DNA of 64,000 bases from Pseudovirgaria hyperparasitica (Eukaryota; Ascomycota; Dothideomycetes; Acrospermales; Acrospermaceae): positions 146,201 to 210,200 of the forward strand of contig NW_022985568.1 in NCBI RefSeq assembly GCF_010093815.1, in the 5' to 3' direction. Within the stretch, counting starts at the first letter, position 1, and the number at the start of each line of letters is the position of its first letter. The notes below the pieces were generated by a model, which was not told the DNA's origin, did no database searches, and saw nothing but the letters and a program-made list of their open reading frames with translations. This document shows, piece by piece, positions 1 through 12,287 of this stretch. The translations under genes were made by a program, and so were the position numbers.

Positions 1-51
1 TTCTCAGCATTGCGTCTGCCAGAAGGACTGGAATATACGATCTCGATGTAG
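1..51 (+). CDS. possible 3' end of a gene cut by the left edge
   Basis: Frame 1 is open from the first base and stops at TAG 49-51, giving 16 residues ending in TISM. This is too short to identify and could be chance. It is listed only because the window opens inside an open frame and the next gene does not start until 683. Confidence 0.12.
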   Translation, partial: FSALRLPEGLEYTISM

Positions 52-682
52 TCTAGAACGTCACATTCGTAGAGAGAGCTCTTGATTATGTTGAAGGTGG
101 CGTGGCCTGGAGATACACGCGTAGAGGACAGTAGCTCTGAAGACTGTGGGTTCGTAGAATGATGGACCTGAATAATGGCCGAAACCGCTTGATAATTGCA
201 CCTCTTAATTAGCTGCCCTGGTAGCTATCCATGTGCCACTACCACTCTGCCTATTCCCGCCGCTCAGTGGTAACAGCCGACGTGGGGTCGAAGCACGAGC
301 TCCCGCTGGCCGGCGAATCCATCAAACCATCCATGAATCCATTTTCATCTGATCCGTTGAGTGCATACATAATTAGTTTGTAGCCGAGGAAGGCCGAGGC
401 CAGCCGCCAGCCGGAGCCGCGCCAAACACAGGCCTTCCCTGCAGCCGACATCATAATTCATCCATTGATGTACTGCTGTAATAGTGCAGGTGCTACTCTT
501 CCGATGGTTAAGCTACCGTAGTCCTGCTCGATTGCTGAACACTGAACATTCCTCCAACCCAGCTTCATAACAGCACCTTCATTGTGCTTGATTGATCTCT
601 TCAACTTCGAACTTTTCTCAGATCGGACCAATTGAAGCTTCCTTCATAGCTCTGTCTGCTGCCCCGCTCCCCCACACTCGTC
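52..682. other. gene-free stretch, promoter side of citrate synthase
   Basis: No convincing coding frame. The minus-strand ORF at 251-454 shows no recognisable domain. The last 100 bases, rich in C and T, are the likely 5' leader of the citrate synthase gene. Confidence 0.5.
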
Positions 683-2279
683 ATGGCGTTGAACGGTCGT
701 ACAGCTTCGCGTACGCTGCGAACCTTACGGGTAAGCTGCATGCTATCCATCCACCAGCTGGGATAGCTCCAAGGAACTCAGCTGATTTACATGTAGATTT
801 CACAATTGCGTCCCTTTGCTGCTGGTGAGCACCGCTGTACTACCTACCTCAGACAGTTGCCTGACCAGCTCTTCAGTACAAACATGCAGCTACTCATCCT
901 CCTCCGAAGAAACCCTCAAGGACGCACTCAAGCGAGTGATTCCGGAGAAGCGTGAGCTCCTAAAGAAGGTCAAGGCACACTCCGACAAAAAGATTGGCGA
1001 AGTTAAGGTCGAAAACACCTTGGGTGGCATGAGGTAAGCTAGCCAGTGTGCAAGTGGGCGCGAAGCTGCTAAGCTAGGAAACAGGGGTCTAAAGGGAATG
1101 GTTTGGGAGGGATCTGTCCTCGACGCGAATGAGGGTATCCGGTTCCATGGCCGTACTATCAAGGACTGTCAGCAAGAATTGCCCAAGGGCACTTCGGGTA
1201 CTGAGATGCTGCCTGAGTCCATGTTTTGGCTCCTCCTCACTGGAGAAGTGCCTTCCACTTCTCAGGTCCGAGCCTTCTCGAGGGAGCTTGCAGAGAAGGC
1301 ACAGATCCCAGCATTTGTTTCCAAGATGCTCGATGACTTCCCGACGGATCTTCACCCCATGACACAATTCGCTTGTGCTGTCTCGGCCCTGAACTATGAG
1401 TCTAAGTTCGCCAAGGCATACGAGAAGGGTATGAACAAAGCCGACTATTGGGAGCCGACATTCGATGACAGCATCAACCTTCTGGCCAAACTGCCCACAA
1501 TCGCCGCCAAGATCTATCAGAACGCATACCGTGGCGGTGGTGCCCTGCCCAACGAGGTCGATCTCGACCAAGATTGGTCTTATAACTTTGCGGCCATGCT
1601 TGGCAAACCTGGCAAGGAGAACGAAGGTTTCCAGGACCTCCTCCGCCTGTACCTTGCTCTTCATGGGGATCATGAGGGTGGCAATGTCTCCGCACATGCC
1701 ACTCACTTGGTTGGTAGCGCTCTGAGTGACCCATATCTGAGCTACAGTGCTGGCCTTCAAGGTCTCGCTGGTCCTCTACACGGCCTAGCTGCACAGGAGG
1801 TCTTGCGTTTCATCCTACAAATGCAAGAGACTGTAGGAAAGAACTTCACTCATGAAAATGTCAAGGACTACCTGTGGAGTCTTCTCAAGTCTGGCCGTGT
1901 CATTCCAGGCTATGGCCACGCTGTACTCAGAAAACCCGATCCTCGTTTCCAGGCTCTTATTGACTTTGCTGATGCTCGTCCTGAGATCGCAAAGGACCCT
2001 GTATACCAGCTCGTCCGTGCTAACTCAGAAGTTGCTCCCGGCGTGCTCAAGGAACACGGCAAAACGAAGAATCCCTTCCCCAACGTTGATTCCTCCTCCG
2101 GTGTTCTGTTTTACCACTACGGCTTCACAGAAACCCTGTACTATACTGCTACTTTCGGTGTGAGTCGTGGACTGGGACCACTAGCACAACTCGTCTGGGA
2201 TCGTGCGCTTGGCCTCCCTATTGAGCGTCCTAAGAGTATCAACCTCGCGGGCCTTTTGAAAGAAGTTGAGGGGAAATGA
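683..2279 (+). CDS. cit1: citrate synthase, mitochondrial
   Basis: Condenses acetyl-CoA with oxaloacetate in the mitochondrial matrix, the entry step of the TCA cycle. Four exons fit the frame: 683-730, 797-824 (28 nt), 877-1033 and 1085-2279, giving about 475 residues, normal for the family. The N-terminus (MALNGRTASRTLRTLR, then ISQLRPFAAV) is rich in Arg, Ser and Ala without acids, as expected of a matrix-targeting presequence. The catalytic triad is visible: His in GPLHGLA near residue 307, His in PGYGHAVLRKPDPR near 352, and Asp in PFPNVDSSSG near 410. The GGMRGLKGMVWEGS segment joins exons 3 and 4 exactly. All introns are GT..AG; CTGAC-like branch sites precede the acceptors of introns 1 and 2. 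It converges with the next gene (stops 230 bp apart). Function is certain; the splicing of the presequence is inferred from frame. Confidence 0.95.
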
Positions 2280-2509
2280 TAAGATATAGATATTTAAAAT
2301 GATGTGATCTGGCGTAAGTACATGGATTCTAAATCTGAATATTATTGGGCTTCTACATGTTACCGTCTCATTACTTGAAATAATTTTCATTGCTTTGCTC
2401 AAGTTTCAAGTCTAGTCGTATCCTCGGCATGACTGTACTATTACCGGGCATCGCATACGTGATGTTCCAGAAGTCGAAATCACTGTCAGGTGTTAGCAAG
2501 CTCTCCGTT

Positions 2510-4128
2510 TCATAGTATTGAGACACACTTAATAGGTTTTCCCGCCCCTCCATTCTCACCATTGAACGATACAGCATACTCAGTCGCTACGCTCCCCGTT
2601 ACCATAATCGCCACCCCGTCCACATCGTCCCAACTTTGCACATTTTGTTCTCTGCCCGCCCCTACCAAAAAGGTAAACCGCGACGAGCTATTCCCTCTTG
2701 GATACGCCAAGTCCATATACGCCTCTCCAACGGTAACAGCCAGCTCCTCGACCTCGGCATACAAGCTCAGCCACCCTACACTCCCGTCGCGGCGCTTCCA
2801 TTGCGCGACCGCTGGATTAAAAGACGCGCTATTCTTCGACGGACCTCCTATTACCTCCTCCGAGAAGGACTCGGCACCGATAGTCAAACTGGCGGACATG
2901 TACGTCGTGATGTTCCGCGGATACACGTCCCACGGCGGCGAGAACGCCGACGTATGCACCGTATGCGTGCCCGGAAACGTCGTCAACGCAGCGATCGTAC
3001 TCTCATTCAAAAGACTGTTGTGATACGGCGCAAGGATCGCAATGAGCGGCGCAATCGCAAAATCCCCTTCGTGGCTCATCACAAACGGCTGCGTAGTACA
3101 TCATTAGCTGCCCATTTTCCCCAAGAAATACAAAGGGAGGGGGGGCGGCAAGATAGAAATAAGATATTACATACCCTCTCCGCAATCGGCGCCCTCTCCT
3201 TGCCCACGATCGTCCAGATATGTAGCGCCAGGATGCTCAGGTATCTGTTCATATCGTACCCATACGTGCGATCCCACGGGCCCGCCACATTACGCAGCTC
3301 CGCATTATACAGACTCGCAATACTCGCCCACGTATACCGAATCATGCGTTCCGCGTTCTGGCCCATCACGCTGTCGACATCCATGTATTTGGCCCAGAGC
3401 GTGAGCGCGAACAGACTCACACCCGCGTACGTGCCGGAGTTGAATTCGCTGAGCGTATTGTCTCTGTTGAACAAGTCGACGATGGATTGTGCTTCGACTT
3501 CGCCCGCGCGCGTCATGTTTGCGTCGCCGGTTCGTCGGCCTGTCCAGCCGGACACGAAGGCGCGCATGATGGCCGGGTTACTGTATGATGGGTAAAGGTT
3601 GTCGTCGTCGACGCCTCCGACACGATAGCTATCACCCACCGTCGCGTTCGTCAAGCTCTCCATCATCAGATCCCGCGTCCGCTCTTCGATCAATTCGGAG
3701 AACTCCTCGAGCATTACGATGAAGGTGGATCCTATGAAACCGCGCCAGTTCGGGTCCCAGGAGCTGTACATCACGGCGGGATACGCATTCGATCCGACGG
3801 GCGGCTCTTCCGGGTATTTCTGATATGTGCCGAACCATTGCTTCGAGGGATCTTTATATTGGCCTGCGATAACAGCGCGAATAATTCTGTTTGCTTGCAA
3901 TGCGTCCGAGGTGTTATTTCGTGCGAGAAGACCAGCGGCGTACCATGCCGAGGAGCGGGTTTCGTGGTTTAGAGCGGTGGCGTAGAGGTATGCGGCTTTC
4001 GGGTCGTAATATGAGTCCATCCAGGTCATTGATTGCGAAAGTAAAGAGACTTCATGGCCGCTTATGTCGGAGGCGAGCGTGAGAACTAGTGTGGGCACAT
4101 ATAACCAGAGGGATGATTTAGCAAACAT
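2510..4128 (-). CDS. secreted protein of unknown function
   Basis: Two exons, 4128-3175 and 3088-2510, joined in phase 0 by an 86-bp GT..AG intron, give 510 residues. The first 20-25 residues (MFAKSSLWLYVPTLVLTLAS) form a clear signal peptide, and there are several N-glycosylation sequons (NNTS, NATV, NITT), so the product should enter the secretory pathway. No transmembrane segment follows. The remainder is helix-rich and aromatic-rich, with repeated motifs such as WYAAGLLARN, YSSWDPNWRGFIG and YGYDMNRYLS. That pattern is reminiscent of alpha/alpha-barrel proteins, such as the linalool dehydratase/isomerase-like fungal proteins or six-hairpin glycosidases, but I cannot name catalytic residues. 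Treat it as a conserved secreted protein of unknown function; an enzymatic role is a guess. Confidence 0.8.
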
Positions 4129-4710
4129 AGTTGAGCAGTAGGATTTTCAGAAGATTCTTTGCGAACATGACGAACGGCATATAGCTAGTACTTAAGCAAG
4201 TCTAAGTGGATCTACCGATGTAACTCTCGTCTATCGTTGAACATAAGGCAATAAGCTCGGCTTTCTGATCTCGGGCTCGGGCCAATGATATATCGAAGCT
4301 TCATTAGTAGATGGGTTCCCCGTACTGGCTGCTACGACATATACATATGATACTTTCTGGCGGTCGAACTCGGCTCTTATACTGTCTCCTCAAGTGCTGC
4401 TATCTCTCATTAGTAGAAGACTTTATCAGTGTAGACAAACCTTGTAAATAACCTAGTCGCCTACGATGCGTGTCAAGATATGGAACGTTCGAGATCATTT
4501 GAAAGGGTTATCAGAATATAATCAAACTAGGTATACCATAGCCTTGACCTAAAACGCCGATAAACAGGGCACTAACCTATGTAACGCATACCCCTAGTCA
4601 AGGTCGAACATGCCAGACAGGCAGAAAATGCCGAAAATTCATTCAAGAGTGCATAGAAACCGCCTTACACGAAATCAAAGAAAGGTTCATACGCCGTTAT
4701 CTCTTAGAGC
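4129..4710. other. gene-free stretch between two minus-strand genes
   Basis: 582 bp holding the promoter of the secreted-protein gene and the 3' flank of the FHA gene. It is moderately AT-rich. No ORF, repeat or RNA gene recognised. Confidence 0.5.
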
Positions 4711-6654
4711 TTAGGCTTCAGGGTAGAATGCAAGAGCTAGAAAAACTCCCACACCGCCTACAAGAGCTGTAGCAGAAAGCCTGGCAGCTGTAGCCACTGC
4801 ACGTTTGACTCGCTGCATTCCTGGTCGCTTGATAGTGCGACTATGGCTTGCCAATGGGAGATCCTCCGGGTTGAATCTCACCTTCTTTGGCTGTCGTTCA
4901 TCTGAGTGATCCAGCCTCCAAACGCCAGCAGACCTGGTGTATTTTTCAGCATACTTATCGAGGGGACTGCCTTGTTCTACAAGCGTCATATCGTCATCTT
5001 GAACAGGAGCTACATCATCTCTAGGATCCACAGGCTCCACAGGATCGATAGACTCGGCCTTCCGCTTTGTCGGTCGAGCGAGCTGCTGCTCATCACTTCG
5101 TTCGACGATGTCATAGATTGAGATGCCAGACTTTTTGACAGTTGGATGCTCTGATGATTCGTTGGTGGAATGAGCCATGTTGTTTCTTGACGATACGAAA
5201 GGTCCCTCGTGATAGTCGTTCAATGGGTAGTCGTACAGGGACCATTGGTTTGGGAAATTATCAGTCCCAGGTCTTGCACTCTGCTCAGCCACCAGAGCCG
5301 ACGGACTGGTTTCAACCCATTTAGCCGTCATAGGTGGGTTTTCCAAGAGTATTTCTGATGCCGGAGCGTTGAGAATCTTCTCAAAAGACATTGACTGAGT
5401 TTGAACTGGCGTAGAAGTCTCCACTGAGCCTGCTATCGGTGGTAAGGGGGCATAGTCGTAGTACCCAATTGAGGATTTCGAGGTGGCCACAGCTTCTTCC
5501 ATACGCCAAGGAGGTGTCTGTGGCTGTACCTGATGAACTGCGCTATTCTTGTCGAGGTCACGCATTATAGCGTCGTTCAATGCTTTGTCTGCGTTGACTT
5601 CGGCTCTCTCCTCTATATCCTGTATGGGCTCTTTCTGCTCTTCCGCAACTTCTCCTAGATTTGCGGAAGACAAATGCCTACCATGATCTGATACGGCCTC
5701 ATCTTCAACAGCCGTCTGCTCGTCGGGAATATCGTGGGGCATGAAACAAGAGACGGCCTCCTCGTCCTCGCTGTCCTCTAGGTCGCTGAAGTTGGCTGAT
5801 AAGCTATATCTGACGGAGCTGGCGGTATCATTATGCGTGTTCTTTCGGTCTTCCTCATCACTTGAAATATAGCCGACCTCTGGATAGGACGCCGTTAGCA
5901 CAACTAATGGATAACGGGGTGAATACCGCTACCTCTAGACTTACCTGATTCAACTATTGACTCACTATCTTCATTCATAGACTCCACTTCTTCTTTCTCA
6001 TCTTCTTCTTCCTCTTCGGATTCGTCCTCTGGAAATCTGAAAGTCCGGGTCTCTTGTGCGGTTGGGTGAAAGGATATGCGGAATTTGCGAGGTGGTATCA
6101 GATCTAGCATGTACTATTAGCCATAATGCGGCAAACTATCCGAGGATGAATGACTCACCACTTCCCCGACGCACTTCACCACTTAGTTGAACGATATCGC
6201 CGCTACTGAGCCTGTAGCTCTGGCTTTCTAAGATCTTCGTGTCATTGACAGCTAGCCCGTGGGTTGCAGCGACGTTGATAATAGTCAAGAATGGGGGCTG
6301 ATATCTATTAGCTTCTGCAACCACATTTCGCGATATACTGACATCTTTCTCGACACTCAGAACTGCGTGACGACGCGAGACAGTTGGACATTCGATCCAG
6401 CTATTGTCGCTTGCAGCCTTGTAGAAGGTGTTGCTTGATGCCTTCGACGACCGACCTATACCAACGCCGTTGATCGAATCCTCGTCATCTTTAGCAAGGA
6501 ACGCCCTTTTATGGGGTTGTACGATGAATCGTCGACTGTGGAACTCGTCTAATCCGTCAATACACTCAAGGGTGACGTCGAAAGCTGATAAGAGGGAATC
6601 AGTATTTGCCGTCACAGAAAGCTTCTAGATCCACATACTGCTTGGTCGTGCCAT
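4711..6654 (-). CDS. FHA-domain protein with C-terminal membrane anchor
   Basis: Four exons on the minus strand: 6654-6639, 6584-6159, 6103-5945 and 5879-4711, about 589 residues. The first exon is only 16 nt (MARPS plus one base); the 54-bp intron after it has GTATGT, a TACTGATT branch and a CAG acceptor, and restores the frame. Residues about 40-135 form a forkhead-associated domain, the phosphothreonine-binding fold: GIGRSS, PTVSRRHAVL and NVAATHGLAVNDTK match the conserved GR, SxxH and N..GxxxN elements. An acidic run of Glu and Asp follows. The next 350 residues are low-complexity and probably disordered. The last 22 residues contain a hydrophobic helix (ALVGGVGVFLALAF) that could anchor the protein with its FHA domain in the cytosol. 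Fungal tail-anchored FHA proteins such as Far9/Far10 act in STRIPAK complexes, but the coiled coil expected there is not evident, so I do not assign that name. It is divergent to RPC1. Confidence 0.82.
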
Positions 6655-7260
6655 AATGATACTTCAAGGCCAGGAAAAGAGAGGGCAGACAAACGAACAG
6701 AAGACTGCCGTGGTTCGATGGCAGGCCTTGAAGTGAGTAGGAGGACAGCCAGTGGCTTTGTCAGGCGCGTGGATACCGTGTCGAGGCTTGGGGTGTGAAA
6801 GAACGGAGGAACACGCCGTTGACGAAGCAAGTCAGTGAAGAGATGAATACAGTGACCTCAAGGTATATAGAAGAGAGGTGTTACCAAGGTCGGGTGAAGC
6901 CCGAAGCAGTGCAACGAGGTGTTGGAGCGGGGTGTTGCCTTGAGGAGACTCGAGCACTTCATTGACGACTGCTTCCGATAAGATAAGGGCTAAGGCTCCA
7001 GCCTTCAGGGAAGCTGCCCCGCACCCGCGCTTACCCTCAATGGCTTAGTTTTCCCGGGCCAATGACTCCACTCCACCTATGCACGCTCCACTCCACCAAG
7101 GTAAAACTTCGTTGATCAATGTTGCGACTCGCAAGCTTCTAAACCGCTATCGAATTGTGAACGCACTACGAGACATAACGCGCCCGAGAACGCGCATTGG
7201 CATCGCGCGACCAAGCTCACATGAATTCTCTCCCCCGGTGACAACGAACCTTCCCCCACA
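6655..7260. promoter_or_regulatory. divergent promoter between FHA gene and RPC1
   Basis: 606 bp separate the two start codons. A CCAAT box lies at 7059-7063, directly followed and overlapped by TGACTC (7063-7068), the core recognised by Gcn4/CpcA-type bZIP factors. The CCAAT-plus-TGACTC reading is seen directly; its use as a control site is inferred. Nothing else recognised. Confidence 0.4.
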
Positions 7261-10200
7261 ATGCGCGAAGAGGGAATGAAGGGACAGGTCGTTGACCACG
7301 TTCCGAAGCGCATCACCGAGCTTCGGTTTGGTATCTTGTGAGGTCCACTGCTTATTGACATCTGGCCACTGCTGACATGTTGCCCAGGTCCAACAAAGAG
7401 ATTGTCGACCAGTCTGTTGTCGAAGTGTCCGACCGAAATGTATACGACCTAGCTACCGGCGCACAAGCTCGAAAAACCACCGACCATGGGCCTCTTGACT
7501 CACGAATGGGAATATCGAGCAAGACTGCAGTATGTAGCACTTGTAATGAAGAGCTGGCGGCATGCAATGGTCATTTTGGCTACGTTCGCCTGGCTTTACC
7601 TGCATTTCACATTGGGTATTTCAGAAACACCATCGAGGTTCTTCATAGCATTTGTAAAGAGTGTTCTGCAATACTTCTCGAAGAGCATCAACGACGGACA
7701 TTCCTCAAGAGTCTGCGAAGACCAAATCTTGATAACCTCCAAAAGACACAGATTTGCAAAAAAGTCTCTACAGAATGTCGGAAAGTCAAAGAATGCTACA
7801 AGTGCGGCGCGGTCAACGGTTTCGTCCGCAAGGTTCCTGGACACCCATTGAAGATTGTACACTTCAAATACGAAGCTTTCAACAAGTCCACTGCGAAATC
7901 CAAGACCAAGCCAAGGACCATGGTTGACTTCGAGGAATCTTTCAAGAACGCAAAAGAAGGCAACACTGAAATCGAGAAACATATGAGGAAAGCTGTGGAT
8001 GACATGAACCCCTTGAAGGTCTTGAATCTTTTTCGACGTATTATCACCCCTGACTGTGAGCTTTTGGGATTGGACCCAAATGATGGTCGCCCTGAAATGT
8101 TCATCTGGCAGTATGTTCCAGCACCACCCGTAAGCATACGTCCGTCGGTTTCTCAGGAGGCTGCTACGACTGAGGATGATATCACAAACAAGCTAGGAGA
8201 TATAATTCAGGTCAGCTCCTACATCCGTGCAGGGCTCGAGAAGGGTCAACCGGTACAAACAATCATGGAGCAGTGGGACTTTCTTCAGTTGCAGATTGCC
8301 ATGTATATCAATGCCGATGTCCCTGGTCTCCAACAACATGGCTTCAGCAAATCAATGCGTGGATTCTGTCAACGCCTCAAAGGCAAAGGTGGGAGATTTC
8401 GACAGAATCTCTCGGGAAAGCGAGTCGACTTTTCAGGCCGTACTGTCATTGGTCCAGATCCGAATCTTAGTATTGAGGAAGTCGCTGTGCCAGATCGTGT
8501 GGCTAAAAATCTCACCTATCCCGAAAAATGCTCGATTTACAACAAGGAGAAACTGCAAAAATGCATTGAAAGAGGACCCTATAAACATCCTGGAGCGAAC
8601 TATATCAAAAAGCTTAACGGCCGCACGGTTATGCTGAGTATTTTGGCCAAATTCAACAATCTATCAAGAGCTGCTGCGGAGCTAGAAATTGGCGACGTCG
8701 TCGAACGCCATCTCGAGGATGGCGACATTGTGTTATTCAATCGTCAGCCTTCGCTGCATAAACTCAGTATTCTTAGCCATAGAGCCAAGATCCGGCCGTG
8801 GCGGACGTTCCGTCTCAATGAGTGTGTCTGTAACCCATATAACGCTGATTTCGACGGAGATGAGATGAATCTTCATGTTCCACAGACAGAAGAAGCCCGA
8901 GCTGAAGCGATAGAGTTGATGGGAGTGAAGCACAATCTGGCCACTCCAAAGAATGGCACGCCCATCATCGCGGCCATCCAGGACTTCATTACTGGCGCGT
9001 ATCTCCTTAGTCAGAAGGATAATTTATACGACCGAGGCACATTCACTCAAATCTGCGGTTATATGTTCAACGGTGACAGTGTGTTGGATCCAGATACTGG
9101 CAAACGGGTTCCTATTGATATACCTCCTCCTGCAATCTTGAAGCCCCAAAGACTTTGGACAGGAAAACAGGTCTTCAATGTGTTGATGCGTCCAAGCAGG
9201 AGCATGAACGTCCTCGTCAATTTGGAAGCTAAATGCAAACAGTACAAGCCGGACCCCGCTGCCTCGCGACCGGATCTAGTATACGACGATTCGTATCTTG
9301 TGATTCGCAACTCTGTCATTATGAGCGGGATGATGGACAAGGCGACCGTTGGAGATGGCAAGAAGGACTCTGTGTTTTCTGTCATCATGCGAGACTTTGG
9401 CCCAAACCATGCCGTGCAATCAATGAATCGACTTGCAAAACTATCTGCGAGATGGCTCACCAACCAAGGCTTTTCTATCGGAATTAGCGACGTGACACCA
9501 GGTACGGTTCTCAAATCAGGGAAACAGAAACTAGTGCTCGAAGCCTATGCAAAGTGTGACGAGCTCATCCAGATGTTCAAAAACGGAACACTGGAACGTG
9601 ACGCTGGTTGCGATCAGGAGCAGACGATGGAAAACAAGATCGGTGGTATACTCAGTGGTGTCCGTCAGTCGGCTGGTGAGATTTGTTTTCAGGAGCTCAG
9701 TCGGTGGAATTCAGCACTTATCATGGCGAAGAGTGGATCGAAAGGGTCCAACATTAATGTGTCGCAGATGGTGGCCTCTGTTGGACAGCAAATGATCAAC
9801 AACAAGCGCGTCGCTGACGGCTTTCAGGATCGCACATTGCCACATTTTCCCAAAGCCGCCAGACAGCCTGGTTCCAAAGGGTTCGTGAGCAACAGCTTTT
9901 TCTCGGGTCTCACTCCCACCGAATTCATATTCCACGCTATGTCTGGTCGTGAAGGTCTAGTAGATACTGCCGTAAAGACAGCCGAGACTGGGTATATGTC
10001 ACGCAGATTGATGAAGTCTTTGGAGGACTTGTCTGCGCAGTACGATGGAACAGTCCGGAATGGATCTTCGTCAATCATCCAGTTCAAATATGGAGATGAC
10101 AATTTGGACCCAGTGGACATGGAAGGAAATGCTAAACCGGTTAATTTCGAACGAACTTACACACACGCCATTACAACGACTTGGGATGCCGAGGAACGCA

Positions 10201-11903
10201 GCATACCTCCAGAACAGATCGGCTATGAGGTTGAGCGATTGCTGCGGAAGCGGCGATCGCTTTTGCAGCGAGTCCCTCTTCTTGCCAAACCTAGTTCTAC
10301 AGCTCCCGCGGCGCAGGTACAAGAGCCAGAACCGCCCAAGAAGCAAGCCAAGGGGAAGCGTAAAACCAAGAAACAGCTTGCGGAAGAAGAAGAGGCTGCC
10401 CGCGTGTTGAGAAACATTCAGCAAACTTCAACACACCGATCACTTCTAGATTTGTCAGAAGAAGAGCAACGTGCGTTGTCTGCGAAGGACTTCCTTGACA
10501 TGCTAGGCTACAATGACAAGAGCGATGCGGGTATTGACCACCTCGACAGTGAGCGGGATTTCCTCGATACGGTTGAGAGATTCGTGAAGGAGAAAGCAGA
10601 GGCCCTCATTCAACTCAAAAGAGCAAATCCTCGAAAGGCTAGTGCGATCGGGGGGCTTTCATACACATCTCTCAACAGATTCATGGAGCTTTGCCTCGAG
10701 AAGTTCGAGAGGTCAAAGGTACAGCCTGGTCATGCCGTTGGAGCTGTTGGAGCCCAGTCTATTGGAGAACCAGGGACACAGATGACGCTTAAGACTTTCC
10801 ATTTTGCCGGTGTGGCCGGTATGAGTATCACACAGGGTGTCCCACGTATCAAGGAAATCATCAACGCCTCCAAGACGATCAGTACACCTGTTATATCTTG
10901 CGAACTTGCCAACCCCGAATCGGAGTATGCCGCTCGGATCGTGAAAGGACGTATTGAAAAGACGTTCTTGCGGGATATTGTAAGGTACATTGATGATATA
11001 TGGTATGGTGAAGGGTGCTATCTCGGCATGGCAGTTGACTTTGAAACCATCGATAAGCTCCAGTTAGACGTTACTATGACGACTCTATGCGAGGCAATCG
11101 AGAACACCAAATCCTTGAAACTGCCTGCCGGCACACGGGTTAGCGGCGAAGGCAATAAGCTCAAAATCGAGTTCAACGAATCGAACAGTGGCGCCGTCAA
11201 GAGTGCAAAGCGTGGCCGCGCTCCCACCACAAAACTCAAAGAAGGCACCGACTTCTACATGGACCTTCAGCGGATTAAACGCCTCCTTCCAGACGTCATC
11301 ATACAGGGCTACCCGCTGGCTACGCGGGCAATCATCAAAAAGGGCGAGGCCCCGCGGAAAGGCACAACGAACATCTACGACCACCAGCTGCTCGTGGAAG
11401 GCTACGGCTTGCGCGCGTGCATGTGCACTCCAGGTCTCAACGGCACGAAAACAAAGACCAACTCCGTCATCGAAATCAAAGAGGTCCTCGGCATCGAAGC
11501 TGCACGACAGACCATTATCGACGAAATATCAGCCGTCATGGGCAACATGGACATCGACCCGCGACACATGCAGCTGCTGGCCGACGTGATGACGTCCAAG
11601 GGCGACGTGCTCGGCATCACACGCTTCGGACTGGCCAAAATGCGCGATTCGGTGCTGCAGCTGGCCAGTTTCGAGAAGACGCCGGATCATCTGTTTGAGG
11701 CGGCATGGCGCAATAAAAAGGATAAGATTGAGGGTGTTAGTGAGTGTATTATTATGGGCCAGAGCATGCGTATTGGCACGGGCGCGTTCAAGGTCGTGAG
11801 GCCGTTTAATGACATTCCGGAGCAGATGGGCAGGGCTTGTGGGTTTGAGGAGGCGATGAGGTGGATGGGTGAGAGTGCAAAGGCGAGTGGAGTGGTGGTG
11901 TAA
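7261..11903 (+). CDS. RPC1: DNA-directed RNA polymerase III largest subunit
   Basis: Largest catalytic subunit of the nuclear polymerase that makes tRNA, 5S rRNA and U6. Exon 1 is 7261-7337 and exon 2 is 7388-11903, joined by a 50-bp GTGAGG..CAG intron, giving about 1530 residues. The join reads ELRFGILSNKEIVDQSVVEV, matching the start of Rpc160 proteins. Visible landmarks are the N-terminal zinc-binding cysteines (CSTCNEELAACNGHFG, CYKCGAVNG), the metal-binding loop NADFDGDEMN at about residues 511-520 whose three Asp hold the catalytic Mg2+, the bridge-helix region GREGLVDTAVKTAETGYMS, and the C-terminal QSIGEPGTQMTLKTFHFAG trigger-loop region. A basic, low-complexity insert (PKKQAKGKRKTKKQLAEEEE, about 10,300-10,430) makes it somewhat longer than the yeast protein. 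ATG 7261 is the first in frame; ATG 7276 is an alternative start. Confidence 0.96.
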
Positions 11904-12287
11904 ACGAAAAAAAAGGGGAGGATTATGAATATGCATGCATAGCGTAGGCGTTTTGTGTTATGTATATAGGGGCATGGCGAATAAGTGCGTGGGCGATACC
12001 AAGCAGGACGGGTACAATATGATTGAACAGAATAGACAACGTCCATCAATCGAGATGATAACACAGCCCTACTTTCTCGCTGGCACGTGGGTCTGTAATC
12101 CATCCTCCACAGCTGCTCCTAAATTCTAGGCAGCCTCAGCTCTCCACCCTAATGACAGCCCCCACCCACACCTCCCTCAAGGTAGGTACGCACTTTTATC
12201 AATCAAATATCATATCTACCCCTCGCAACTCACACTCACACTCAGAAGCCCCCCTGCCTGTAAATAATATATACATACGTATAAAGA
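11904..12287. other. gene-free stretch between RPC1 and HET gene
   Basis: 384 bp: the 3' flank of RPC1 with an A-rich run just after the stop, then a C/A/T-rich leader before the HET gene start. No ORF or RNA gene recognised. Confidence 0.5.

Noticed and set aside
1089-1760. 223-codon minus-strand ORF
   Set aside because: Fully inside the citrate synthase coding exon; it is the reverse-strand shadow of a GC-rich coding sequence and has no domain.
6104-6115. acceptor at 6114 for the third exon of the FHA gene
   Set aside because: It gives a different reading phase from exon 2; the acceptor at 6104 restores RRGSDLIPPRKFRISF.
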